This document shows, piece by piece, positions 43,615 to 51,938 of a DNA stretch of 64,000 nt (positions are counted from its first letter, which is position 1; the number at the start of each line of letters is the position of its first letter). The notes beneath the pieces were generated by a model. That model was not told the DNA's origin. It saw only the letters and a list, made by a program, of their open reading frames with translations, and ran no database searches. The position numbers and the translations under genes were made by a program. The stretch is from Acidobacteriota bacterium (GTDB taxonomy: Bacteria > Acidobacteriota > Terriglobia > Acidiferrales > UBA7541), in the NCBI GenBank assembly GCA_003223325.1, contig QHYS01000026.1, positions 1-64,000 on the forward strand, given 5' to 3'.

Positions 43615-43633
43615 ATTATATCGTGCGGCGATA
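43615..43633 (-). promoter_or_regulatory. Promoter and operator of the MarR gene
   Basis: On the minus strand a perfect TATAAT (43620-43615) lies only eight bases before the ATG at 43606. It overlaps the inverted repeat TATCG-tgcgg-CGATA at 43619-43633. Transcription would start at or near the ATG, so the message may be leaderless. No good -35 box is seen. Confidence 0.5.
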
Positions 43634-43697
43634 AGGTCGTACCCAAAACAATCGGGCCGCGTTCCGTAGAAGAAGACCCCTAGCCGAAGGCGCAGTT

Positions 43698-44147
43698 TTA
43701 AAACACCTTCTCGGAATCTGCGAGAATCGTAACCGGCCCGTCATTTTCCAGCTCGACAACCATGTGCGCCTGAAAAATACCTGTTTCCACGGGAACGCCT
43801 AAAGATTTCAGGCGGGCGATGTATTCTTCATATGTCCGATTCGCCTCGGAGGGCGGCGCCGCGCGCTCGAAACCCGGCCGGCGGCCCCGGCGCATGTCGC
43901 CGTAAAGCGTAAATTGTGAAACCACCAGCGCCGCCCCGCCACTTTCAAGCAGGGAAACGTTCATCCTTCCCTCAGCATCATCAAAAATTCTCATGTGTGC
44001 GGTTTTCTCTGCCAGGTGATGAGCGGCCTCGTTCAAATCGCCCTTAGCTATTCCGAGCAACACCACGATTCCGGCGCCGATCTCCCCAACGGTGCGTCCA
44101 TCAACGCTCACGCGTGCATGGCGAACTCGTTGAATGACGGCTCGCAT
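43698..44147 (-). CDS. dtd: D-aminoacyl-tRNA deacylase
   Basis: 149 residues starting MRAVIQRVRHARVSVDGRTV. The two chiral proofreading motifs are present: SQFTLYGDMRRGRRPGFERA and the C-terminal NxGPVT as ELENDGPVTILADS. It removes D-amino acids from mischarged tRNA and acts as a dimer. The start lies ten bases after the mutM stop on the same strand. Confidence 0.96.
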   Translation of the reverse strand: MRAVIQRVRHARVSVDGRTVGEIGAGIVVLLGIAKGDLNEAAHHLAEKTAHMRIFDDAEGRMNVSLLESGGAALVVSQFTLYGDMRRGRRPGFERAAPPSEANRTYEEYIARLKSLGVPVETGIFQAHMVVELENDGPVTILADSEKVF

Positions 44148-44156
44148 GGTCCTTCT

Positions 44157-45035
44157 TCAAACTCGCGCCTCGGCCTTCCCAGAGGCACGCGCTCGCCGAG
44201 GCGCGGTCTGGCAGTGCGGACAGAAATAACTGCTTCGTCCGGCGACGATGGCGCGCCGGATCTTTGCCCCGCAACGAAAACAAGGTTTGCCCTCGCGGCC
44301 ATAGGCGCGATGTCTCTGCTGGTATTCTCCAGGTTGACCTTCCGCATCCACGAAAGTCGCTATCGAAGAACCGCGATCCGCGATGGCATGCTGCAGTACC
44401 CGCCGAATGGCCTGGCGAAGCCGGCCGAGTTCTGTGGAATGGAGCCGCGCTGCAAGGCGCGCCGGGTGAATGCGCGCCTGCCATAAACTTTCATCGGCAT
44501 AGATATTTCCGATTCCTCGAAAGACCCTTTGGTCAAGCAGCAAGGCTTTGATTCGGGCTCGGCGGCCTGCCAGCCGCTTGTGGAATTCGCCGGCAGAAAT
44601 TTCCAGCGGCTCCTGCCCAAGACTATCCCGGAAGGCGTCGATCTGATCGCCGGCGACCATCCGCATTTGTCCGAACCGGCGAATATCGGTGTAGCGCAGC
44701 TCCCGGCCGTCTTCGAGTTCGAAGAATACGTGAGTGTGCGGCGCAACAGGGTCTTCGGGCCGGCGCACGCCCAGCCATCCCGTCATGCCGAGATGTACGA
44801 GGAGATTGATCGGCCGGTCGGGACTCTTCGCAGCGCTGCCCGCATTCAGTTGTAGCCGGATGAACTTGCCAAGGCGCTCGACCGTTTCTATGCGACGTCC
44901 GGGAAGCAATTCGGCCAACGCGAGCGGCTCTTCGATGAAATCGGTCTTTCCCAGACGCACCGACACAATGGTGTGCCCCGGTAACACGGTTCGCAGCCCG
45001 CGCACAATCGTTTCGACTTCGGGCAATTCCGGCAT
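44157..45035 (-). CDS. mutM: Formamidopyrimidine-DNA glycosylase
   Basis: 292 residues from ATG 45035, giving MPELPEVETIVRGLRTVLPG; the catalytic Pro after Met and Glu of PELPEVE need this start. The Lys of the beta-strand is in RLGKFIRLQL. The helix-two-turn-helix has FRGIGNIYADESLWQARIHP, and the zinc finger is GKPCFRCGAKIRRAIVAGRS plus SYFCPHCQTAP. It excises oxidised purines. It is followed directly by dtd. Confidence 0.96.
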   Translation of the reverse strand: MPELPEVETIVRGLRTVLPGHTIVSVRLGKTDFIEEPLALAELLPGRRIETVERLGKFIRLQLNAGSAAKSPDRPINLLVHLGMTGWLGVRRPEDPVAPHTHVFFELEDGRELRYTDIRRFGQMRMVAGDQIDAFRDSLGQEPLEISAGEFHKRLAGRRARIKALLLDQRVFRGIGNIYADESLWQARIHPARLAARLHSTELGRLRQAIRRVLQHAIADRGSSIATFVDAEGQPGEYQQRHRAYGREGKPCFRCGAKIRRAIVAGRSSYFCPHCQTAPRRARASGKAEARV

Positions 45036-45111
45036 GTTCAAATGCTGGCCGACTGCAGCCTACACAAGGAAGCGGCCGCCTTCCCATCTTCGCATACGCA
45101 TGGATAATAAA

Positions 45112-45591
45112 TTACGGAAGGGGCAGACCCGGAGACGCTACAATACCGGCCATACGTAAGATTTCCTGGTATTCCTCGTCAGATACCGCGGAAATAATCA
45201 GTCGAACGTTCTTCAAGAATTTCAGCTTTCGCAGCCCCGGGTTGGCGCGCAGCTCCGCGAGACTGACTTGCCGTGGCAAACGCTCGAGTGCGCGCAGATC
45301 CGCCACCAAGCTTTTCTTTTCCGGATCGTGCGGATCGGGATAGGGATCGCGTGTGACTTCCGCGAGTGCATAAAGAGCGCGCTCCGGGGCAGCGTGATAA
45401 CAGAGCACGCGATCGCCGCGACGTATGTGTTTGAGCTGCCTCAAAGCGTCCGGCCGCGAACCCGCCCCGCGCCACATCTCTTTGCCTTTAACAAATAAAG
45501 TGTCCCAGTGGTAATTGTGTGGATCAACGCTGAACAACCAGTGGTTGCGTTTTGACTCGGGGCGATTAGTCTGCGCAGTGGAACTGGTCAA
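45112..45591 (-). CDS. EVE-domain protein
   Basis: About 160 residues. The EVE core is HWLFSVDPHNYHWDTLFVKG, then MWRGAGSRPDALRQLKHIRR and GDRVLCYHAAPERALYALAE, VTRDPYPDPHD. Family members are PUA-like and read modified nucleobases. The start is uncertain: no ATG lies near the domain; TTG 45591 and TTG 45618 are candidates. Confidence 0.8.
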   Translation of the reverse strand: MTSSTAQTNRPESKRNHWLFSVDPHNYHWDTLFVKGKEMWRGAGSRPDALRQLKHIRRGDRVLCYHAAPERALYALAEVTRDPYPDPHDPEKKSLVADLRALERLPRQVSLAELRANPGLRKLKFLKNVRLIISAVSDEEYQEILRMAGIVASPGLPLP

Positions 45592-45595
45592 GGGT

Positions 45596-45908
45596 CTAGG
45601 TTGTTCCCCTAGCGGCAAAAGTTATCCTCGATGCGCATCCGCTCTTGCCGGTTGAACGCGCGTGAATAAAGGCAGCACTATACACGCGAGTATCCCGGTA
45701 CGGGAGCAAAAAGTGATCTTTTTGCTCCCTCTCCAGCACTGTTCGGCACCCTCCAGGAGTCTTTACCCTAGGGCAGACGAGGCAGCCTACTCCTTTATTG
45801 TCTATAACATGTCTAGGTGCACGAAGCCATGGCTCTAACGAACCCGCGCCACGGGCTTCAAGGGCAAACGCCTTGGCTCCACGGGCCAAGTAACTTGGTA
45901 GACGAGGG
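45596..45908. other. 310-base stretch with a strong hairpin, unexplained
   Basis: No recognisable gene. A minus-strand frame (45596-45889) is open but has no family. A perfect 12-base stem, GGGAGCAAAAAG (45702-45713) and CTTTTTGCTCCC (45718-45729), closes a TGAT loop. A second, overlapping hairpin TCCCG-gta-CGGGA (45692-45704) would compete with it. The stretch separates the FucA-like gene from the EVE gene. Confidence 0.4.
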
Positions 45909-46661
45909 TCACTTAGAGCGGCGGGCAGGTTTTAACGGAGGGAGGTCGCTGTTCGAGGGCGTGTGGGTTTGGCGGTTAGATTCGGATGCGTTGCCAGCAT
46001 GGTGGGCGCGGGTGGCGAGCAGTTTTTCGATATCACCGGCGGAGAGCACGGTTTGCTTGCCGAGGAGTTGCGTGACGAGCGAGACCATGGCGACGTGCTC
46101 AACTGTTTCCATGCGGAAAAACGCCGTAAGCAAATCGGGCCCGTAAGTAACCACACCGTGATTGGCCAGGAGTATGGCGTCGTAATTCCGCAGCAACGGC
46201 TCGATCGAATCGCACAATTCTGACGTGCCTGGCGTGCCGTAAGGAGCTAAAGGAACGCACCCGAGTGAAGACACAGCTTCGCTAAGAATGGCTTTATCGA
46301 GCGGCACGCCCGCAGCCGCGAATCCTGTCGCAATGGGCGGGTGGGCATGGCAGATGGCGCAAACATCCGCCCGAAAACGGTAGATCAGAAGATGCATGGC
46401 AAGTTCGGTGGACGGCGGGCGCGCGCCGGAAAGGGGCCGGCCCTGCATGTCTGTGACGACCAGATCGTCCGGAGTCATCATGCCTTTGCTGATGCAAGTA
46501 GGAGTCGTGAGCACGCGTGAAGCATTGAGGCGGACCGAGATGTTGCCGTCAGTGGCTGGCGCAAAATGTCGCGCGTGAACCCACCGTCCCGCCGTACAGA
46601 TTTCGCGCCGGTGCGTGTCTTCGGTCTTGGAATTGCCCGGGATGATGGCTTCGGGAAGCAT
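45909..46661 (-). CDS. fucA: Class II aldolase/adducin family protein (FucA-like)
   Basis: 250 residues. Zinc ligands are in ICHAHPPIATGFAAAG and LANHGVVTYGPDLL; TDGNISVRLNASRVLTTPTC is the phosphate-binding start, and the catalytic Glu is in RPPSTELAMHLLIYR. Members cleave L-fuculose-1-phosphate, ribulose-5-phosphate or methylthioribulose-phosphate; which one cannot be decided. It lies eight bases after the glutamate dehydrogenase stop. Its C-terminus (QTHTPSNSDLPPLKPARRSK) is an unusual basic tail. Confidence 0.85.
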   Translation of the reverse strand: MLPEAIIPGNSKTEDTHRREICTAGRWVHARHFAPATDGNISVRLNASRVLTTPTCISKGMMTPDDLVVTDMQGRPLSGARPPSTELAMHLLIYRFRADVCAICHAHPPIATGFAAAGVPLDKAILSEAVSSLGCVPLAPYGTPGTSELCDSIEPLLRNYDAILLANHGVVTYGPDLLTAFFRMETVEHVAMVSLVTQLLGKQTVLSAGDIEKLLATRAHHAGNASESNRQTHTPSNSDLPPLKPARRSK

Positions 46662-46669
46662 GGTTCACT

Positions 46670-47947
46670 TTAGGCATAGATGCCGCGGAGCTTCAGCACA
46701 AATGCGACGCGATCGATCGCCAGCATATACGCCGCGATGCGATTATTAACGGCATGCGCCTCGGAATAGCGTACCACTTCGTCGAAGCTGTGCTCCATGA
46801 CATCTTTCAGCCGCTCGTTAACCGTGCTTTCGCGCCAAAAGAATCCTTCGCGGTCCTGCACCCATTCGAAATAGCTGACCGTGACACCGCCGGCATTGGC
46901 CAGGATATCCGGAATGACGAAAATACCCTTGGCGTCGAGCACATCGTCGGCGTAGGCGGTGGTAGGCCCATTGGCGCCTTCGCAAAGGATGCTGGCCTGG
47001 ATGCGGTCCACGTTCTCGCTGGTGATTTGGTTTTCGATGGCGGCGGGCAGGAGGATATCGCAGGGCTGGAAAAGGACCTCTTGCGCGGACATCTGCGTGC
47101 CGCCGCCGGGAAAATCCGGGAGCGGTTTCTGCTGCCGCAGGACCCAATTTTCTACGGCTGGCAGATCGAAGCCTTTTTCGTCATAGAGCCCACCGTGAAT
47201 ATCGGCGAGGCCAACGATTTTGTAACCTGCAGCGTGCATGAGCGAAGCTGCGGCTGAGCCTACATTGCCGAAGCCTTGCACGATGACGCGCGCGTCGCCG
47301 CGCCGTTTGCCAAACTTAGCCATGGCTTTGTCGCAAACGATGAGCAACCCACGGCCGGTGGCGGAGTGGCGCCCCTGCGATCCGCCCATCTCCACGGGCT
47401 TTCCCGTCACGACTGCGGTGGTGGTGCGGCGGGCGTGCATGGAGTAAGTATCCATGATCCAGGCCATGACCTGCTCATTTGTCCCTAGATCCGGCGCCGG
47501 AACATCACGCTCAGGGCCGAACCATTCGATCAGCTCGGCCGTGTAGCGGCGGGTGATGCGTTCGAGTTCGCCGCGGGAAAGCTTGCCAGGATCGCAGATG
47601 ATGCCGCCTTTGGCGCCGCCAAAGGGAATGTTCACCACGGCGCACTTCCAGGTCATTTCGCTCGCCAGGGCGCGGATTTCGTCTAATGTCACGTTCGGCG
47701 CAAAGCGGATACCGCCCTTGCAAGGCCCACGAACTAGGGAGTGGTGGACGCGGTAACCGACAAAAACCTCGAGGCGCCCATTATCCAGCGTGACTGGAAT
47801 GTAGACAGTGATTTCCTTATTCGGATGGCGCATGAAGCGATAGACGCCCTCTTCGAGTCCGAGCTTCCTGGCAGCGATTTCGAAGCGGGCTTCCGCCGAA
47901 GCGTAGACATTCATTTCATCGTGAGGCGACAAGGTAGGCGTAGGCAT
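46670..47947 (-). CDS. gdhA: Glutamate dehydrogenase (Glu/Leu/Phe/Val family)
   Basis: 425 residues from ATG 47947 ([20 protein letters not shown]). Substrate site [18 protein letters not shown], catalytic Lys in [20 protein letters not shown], and nucleotide fold [33 protein letters not shown] and [17 protein letters not shown] are family landmarks. It interconverts glutamate with 2-oxoglutarate and ammonia. NAD or NADP use cannot be decided. Upstream 48-237 region to YvcK is short and empty. Confidence 0.93.
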   Translation of the reverse strand: MPTPTLSPHDEMNVYASAEARFEIAARKLGLEEGVYRFMRHPNKEITVYIPVTLDNGRLEVFVGYRVHHSLVRGPCKGGIRFAPNVTLDEIRALASEMTWKCAVVNIPFGGAKGGIICDPGKLSRGELERITRRYTAELIEWFGPERDVPAPDLGTNEQVMAWIMDTYSMHARRTTTAVVTGKPVEMGGSQGRHSATGRGLLIVCDKAMAKFGKRRGDARVIVQGFGNVGSAAASLMHAAGYKIVGLADIHGGLYDEKGFDLPAVENWVLRQQKPLPDFPGGGTQMSAQEVLFQPCDILLPAAIENQITSENVDRIQASILCEGANGPTTAYADDVLDAKGIFVIPDILANAGGVTVSYFEWVQDREGFFWRESTVNERLKDVMEHSFDEVVRYSEAHAVNNRIAAYMLAIDRVAFVLKLRGIYA

Positions 47948-48237
47948 AACCTCTTCTCCGCGGGCTTGAGGTCCGCAGTTCCGGGCTCCGAGACAGCGAA
48001 CTTCACCTCCGGTTTCAAGGCTCCAATGGATTCTATCCACTCTTAGTGCCGTCGGCGCGCGGAGAATCGCAGTATACGAACACGTGCCGGGCGGTGCAAG
48101 CTGATCGCGAGCGGGGAGCGCGGCGCTTCGCGGCCGAAGCCCTTCACCGGCCGGTGGCATTCGAGCCTGAAGACGGGCCCCCGCGCCTGTACGGGATCAC
48201 TGCACGAATTAAGAAACCAGGGGAAGGAGCGCGGAAG

Positions 48238-49248
48238 CTATTTTTTTACGAATTTTTCCATCAGGAGGGAAGCCAGCCGGCCGGAATTGTGACGCACCAC
48301 GCCATGAACTTCGAGGAGATTATCGAAGACGCATTGGAGGCCCATTCGCTTCAGTGCGGCGGAGTCAATCAAGACGGGCTCGGCACCCTCTGATTTGTAT
48401 CGCCGCAGGACTTCGGGGGCCAGAGGCTGATCATTAATGACCACGCAATCGATGATCTTCCTTCCGGTGTGCTGATGAATGGCGCGCACGTGATCGACAA
48501 GGGTGTAACCGACCGTTTCACCGGGTTGGGTCATCAAGTTTGCGATGTACACTCGCTTGGCGTTGCACTTCTCGATGGCTTCTGCGACGCCCGACACCAG
48601 CAGATTGGGAATAATACTGGTGAAGAGTGACCCCGGGCCGAGCAGAATCAGATTCGCCGAGGCGATTGCTTGCAGGACTTCCGGCAGTGGCTTCACTCTT
48701 CGCGGAACCAAATGAACGCGGCGAATGGGCACGCGAGTGGCGCCGATCTGAGTCTCTCCGGCGATCACTTTGCCGCTTTCGAGCGCGGCTTCGAGCGAGA
48801 CGAGCTGATTGGTGGAAGGGAAGATGCGGCCGCGGATAGCCAGTACTTCGCTGGTGACACGCACTGCGTGCGTGAAATCGCCGGTAATATGGCTCAATGC
48901 GGTGAGGAAGAGATTGCCGAAGCTGTGCCCGCGCAGGCCGCGGCCGGATTGGAAACGATACTGAAACAGCCGGCTAAGCAAGGCTTCGTCTTCGGACAAT
49001 GCGACCATGCAATTGCGAAGGTCACCGGGAGGAAGGACGCCGTACTCGCGCCGCAAACGACCGGAGCTGCCACCGTCATCGGTGACAGTCACGACCGCCG
49101 CGAGGTCGGCAATGGGATGGTGAGAATTGTTCCGGTGCAGGGGAGCCACGTGACTTTTCAAGCCGCGTAGCAGCATAGAAAGTCCCGTGCCGCCGCCGAT
49201 CGCGACGATCCGTGCCGGACTAGCGCGCTGAAACCGTGAATGACTCAC
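48238..49248 (-). CDS. yvcK: YvcK/CofD-family gluconeogenesis factor
   Basis: About 336 residues from GTG 49248. The UDP-sugar-binding start is RIVAIGGGTGLSMLLRGLKS; VVTVTDDGGSSGRLRREYGV, LPPGDLRNCMVAL and GHSFGNLFLTAL follow. The late motif LGPGSLFTSIIPNLLV and IYIANLMTQPGE-like VYIANLMTQPGETVGYTL are typical of YvcK rather than CofD. YvcK is needed for growth on gluconeogenic carbon and for envelope integrity in B. subtilis. It begins 13 bases after the TPR gene. Confidence 0.9.
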   Translation of the reverse strand: MSHSRFQRASPARIVAIGGGTGLSMLLRGLKSHVAPLHRNNSHHPIADLAAVVTVTDDGGSSGRLRREYGVLPPGDLRNCMVALSEDEALLSRLFQYRFQSGRGLRGHSFGNLFLTALSHITGDFTHAVRVTSEVLAIRGRIFPSTNQLVSLEAALESGKVIAGETQIGATRVPIRRVHLVPRRVKPLPEVLQAIASANLILLGPGSLFTSIIPNLLVSGVAEAIEKCNAKRVYIANLMTQPGETVGYTLVDHVRAIHQHTGRKIIDCVVINDQPLAPEVLRRYKSEGAEPVLIDSAALKRMGLQCVFDNLLEVHGVVRHNSGRLASLLMEKFVKK

Positions 49249-49261
49249 GTGCAGGAAACCG

Positions 49262-49861
49262 TCAGGTTCCAGAACCGTCCCGATCCGGGTAGAGCAGTTC
49301 CGTGAATCTGGGGTCTTCCTGAAGGAAGGCGAAGTCCTCATCATTGCGGGCGTGATACCGATTCTCGGGACGAAGCTGGATGGCCAGCTTCAAGTTTTCC
49401 ATAGCCGATTCGGCTTCTCCCGTAAGGCAATCAAGAGCCGCCATAGCGTAGATGACGTAATCGGCCTTCGGGGCCAACTTTCGCGCGCGGAGCAAATGCT
49501 CCCTGGCCTCGTCCCAGCGTCCCATGTTCATCATGGCGACACCTTGTTGGTAATGCTCTTCGGGCGAATGCGGCACGACGGGATCTGAGCGCTGCAGGCG
49601 TTGCTCCGCGAGATCTTTCCCGGGTCCAGTAAGAACCTTCTCGAAGACGGCCTTAGCCTTTGCATACTTTTGTTGCTGGAAGTTCTGCACCGCTTCCTCG
49701 AAGGCTCTCAACTGCTGCTCGATCGCGGGGTCGACTGCGGGGCGACTCACTTCCTTGGATCTTCCCTCCCTTAACTCCTTCTTTCTAAATAGCTTGACCT
49801 GAGTGGGGGCGGTGACCCGCCTTGCTTTCCTGGTTTTATGGGATTTTCCGGCACGGCGCAT
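49262..49861 (-). CDS. Tetratricopeptide repeat protein
   Basis: 199 residues. A basic N-terminus (MRRAGKSHKTRKARRV) precedes TPR-like helices: AFEEAVQNFQQQKYAKAKAV, EEHYQQGVAMMNMGRWDEAR, EHLLRARKLAPKADYVIYAM, AALDCLTGEAESAMENLKLA and DEDFAFLQEDPRFTELLYP. Relatives have about ten more residues before the second repeat than seen in AEQRLQRSDPV, so a small in-frame loss may have occurred. It is divergent from mglA and overlaps nothing. Confidence 0.78.
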   Translation of the reverse strand: MRRAGKSHKTRKARRVTAPTQVKLFRKKELREGRSKEVSRPAVDPAIEQQLRAFEEAVQNFQQQKYAKAKAVFEKVLTGPGKDLAEQRLQRSDPVVPHSPEEHYQQGVAMMNMGRWDEAREHLLRARKLAPKADYVIYAMAALDCLTGEAESAMENLKLAIQLRPENRYHARNDEDFAFLQEDPRFTELLYPDRDGSGT

Positions 49862-50017
49862 TCGCGCATATTTAGCATAGCTTTCCAGAGCGCGTCAATC
49901 CGGGTGCTGGCGGAGCATGGCGCCGCCAAGACCCGACAAACGGACAAGCCATTGTAAACCCGACTCTTGCAGCTGACTTTTGTTGTCAATTGGCTACGCC
50001 GTTGCGGTGCCATGCTT

Positions 50018-50045
50018 TGGCTCTCAAGCTCGCTATGTTATAAAT
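50018..50045 (+). promoter_or_regulatory. Promoter of mglA
   Basis: TTGGCT (50018-50023), 16-base spacer, TATAAA (50040-50045), 26 bases before the GTG of mglA. The spacing and boxes fit a housekeeping promoter. Confidence 0.5.
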
Positions 50046-50071
50046 ACACTCCCGGCTAGCCCCGGGGCACT

Positions 50072-50659
50072 GTGCCTTTCATCAATTTTCCTGCGCGCGA
50101 GATCAATTGCAAGCTTGTCTATTACGGTCCCGGCCTAGGCGGGAAAACCGCTAATCTACAATGGATTTACGACAACACCGGGACGGCCTTGAAAGGGAAA
50201 ATGATTTCGCTCGCCACGGAAACCGATCGCACGCTTTTCTTTGACTTTCTTCCGCTCGATCTCGGCACAGTCCGAGGTTTCAAAACTCGCTTGCATTTGT
50301 ATACCGTGCCCGGCCAGGTGTTCTATGAAGCAAGCCGCAAACTCATTTTGAAGGGCGCGGACGGAGTAGTTTTTGTCGCGGATTCGCAGGAAGAGCGGCT
50401 GGACGCCAATTTGGAGACGCTGGAGAACTTGAAAGAGCACCTTAGGGAGCAGAAGCTCGAGTTCAGCACAATTCCTTATGTATTGCAGCTGAACAAGCGC
50501 GATCTCCCCAACGTCATGGCCAAGGATGCCCTCTGCAAGCACCTACGGCTGAAAGCAGAGCCCGTCGTGGAAGCCGTGGCGGTCGAGGGAAAGGGTGTAT
50601 TCGATACCTTGCGCGAAGTGGCCAAACTGGTCCTGGCCGAATTGAAGAAAGGCACGTAA
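50072..50659 (+). CDS. mglA: MglA-type small Ras-like GTPase
   Basis: 195 residues from GTG 50072 (MPFINFPAREINCKLVYYGP). P-loop is GPGLGGKTANLQW, switch II region TVPGQVFYEASRKLILKGAD, and the base-binding motif is LQLNKRDLP. In myxobacteria MglA controls cell polarity and motility; in Acidobacteria its role is inferred. No mglB (Roadblock) gene adjoins it. The endonuclease V gene follows on the same strand after 69 bases. Confidence 0.93.
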   Translation: MPFINFPAREINCKLVYYGPGLGGKTANLQWIYDNTGTALKGKMISLATETDRTLFFDFLPLDLGTVRGFKTRLHLYTVPGQVFYEASRKLILKGADGVVFVADSQEERLDANLETLENLKEHLREQKLEFSTIPYVLQLNKRDLPNVMAKDALCKHLRLKAEPVVEAVAVEGKGVFDTLREVAKLVLAELKKGT

Positions 50660-50728
50660 GTTCCACCCGATCCGCCTGGAACGGGGCCGGCGCGCTGCGG
50701 GCAAGGATGGATCCCCGAAGAAATTCGT

Positions 50729-51466
50729 ATGAAGGCCTTGGACCTGCATGGTTGGGACGTGACCGCGGCCGAAGCGCGGGAGATACAGCTCCAGCTTCGT
50801 GAGCGCATGGAACGTGAGGACCGAATTCCGGACGTCGAGCATGTGGCGGGCGCGGATCTTGCGTTCGAGCTGGGCCGGAGGGGCTCGTGGCGCACAGGAG
50901 AAGGACGAGCGATTGCCGGAGTGATCGTTTATCGTTTTCCTGAGATGGAGGAAGTCGATCGGGCCAGCTCAATCCAGTCTTTGAGATTCCCCTATATTCC
51001 TGGATTGCTCAGTTTCCGCGAAGTTCCAGCGCTGCTGGCGGCTTTTGAGTCGCTGCATGTTTCCCCCGATCTGATTTTCTGCGATGGACAAGGGTATGCG
51101 CATCCACGGCGGTTCGGATTGGCTTGTCATTTGGGCGTTTTGCTGGACGTAGCATCGATCGGCGTCGCCAAATCGCTCCTTATTGGCAAGTGCAAGGAGC
51201 CGGCGCGGCGAGCCGGAAGTACCTCTGTTTTGGTCGATGCGCACACGGGCGAACAAATCGGCGCCGCGGTTCGCATGGCCAGCGAGGTGAGGCCAGTGTA
51301 CGTATCGCAGGGCCATCGCCTTTCGCTCGAGAGGGCGATCGAATTTACGTTGGCGGTGGAGGACGGATTCCGCATTCCGCGGCCCACGCGCGAGGCCGAT
51401 CACTTTGTGAACCAAATTTCCCGTGAGCGTAAGGCGCTCGCCGCCGCTGCAGGTGGTGCGCTATGA
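50729..51466 (+). CDS. nfi: Endonuclease V
   Basis: 245 residues. Motifs are VEHVAGADLAFELG (first Asp), the wedge sequence FPYIPGLLSFREVPALLAAF, and the metal site LIFCDGQGYAHPRRFGLACH. Catalytic His is in AHPRR, and VGVAKSLL-type IGVAKSLLIGKCKEP follows. It nicks DNA one base 3' of deoxyinosine. ATG 50729 is the first Met. Confidence 0.93.
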   Translation: MKALDLHGWDVTAAEAREIQLQLRERMEREDRIPDVEHVAGADLAFELGRRGSWRTGEGRAIAGVIVYRFPEMEEVDRASSIQSLRFPYIPGLLSFREVPALLAAFESLHVSPDLIFCDGQGYAHPRRFGLACHLGVLLDVASIGVAKSLLIGKCKEPARRAGSTSVLVDAHTGEQIGAAVRMASEVRPVYVSQGHRLSLERAIEFTLAVEDGFRIPRPTREADHFVNQISRERKALAAAAGGAL

Positions 51467-51601
51467 GCATGACGTATTGCGGTTGTCGGGCCGCAAAAAG
51501 GGCTTCTTCACGCGAAAGTCATGGCGATCAGGAGCCCGCGTCGGGCGGGCGCGTCAACAACGTTCACGTCGTTTTCAGCACCTAAAAAGGCAAATAAAAA
51601 A

Positions 51602-51632
51602 GGGAGGTGAAAACTGAGCGTTTCCACCTCCC
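51602..51632. terminator. Hairpin terminator for nfi
   Basis: GGGAGGTGAAAAC and GTTTCCACCTCCC form a 13-base stem with one mismatch and a TGAGC loop. It is preceded by an A-run (AATAAAAAA) and lies in a convergent gap, so it may work in both directions. Confidence 0.5.
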
Positions 51633-51675
51633 GGGGTGGGTGGGGTGTTGCTGAGTAAAACCTGCGAACCGCAAA

Positions 51676-51754
51676 TCCGGAGCCGTTAAGTCCTCCGGAG
51701 TGTCTCTTGCAAACGTACAGTTCGTCGAATGCCCGGCAAGGAGTCGCTTGCCGG
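51676..51754. other. Two further hairpins in the nfi/ctpA gap
   Basis: TCCGGAG (51676-51682) pairs with CTCCGGA (51693-51699). CCGGCAAG (51733-51740) pairs with CTTGCCGG (51747-51754) around GAGTCG. With the stem at 51602 they form a row of three hairpins in 150 bases, which could be terminators or part of a small RNA. Confidence 0.4.
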
Positions 51755-51938
51755 AGTCTTTACGCGTGCCCAAATATCACTCTAGGAGATATCGTGTCAA
51801 GAGTTTTTATTGGCAGGATTGGCAGGCGTTTCAACCGAGTGCGTTCGCCGCCAGGGGCGGGCACGCGGACAGGATAAGCTTCGAGGAATTAAAGAAGTCA
51901 TCACGGCGCTTTTCGCGCTCTAAGGCCGTGCGTCGAAT

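Larger units (their letters stand above)
51467..51938. other. 470-base convergent gap with hairpins
   Basis: Between the ends of nfi (plus) and ctpA (minus). It holds three hairpins at 51602-51632, 51676-51699 and 51733-51754. A gene is not supported. Confidence 0.5.
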
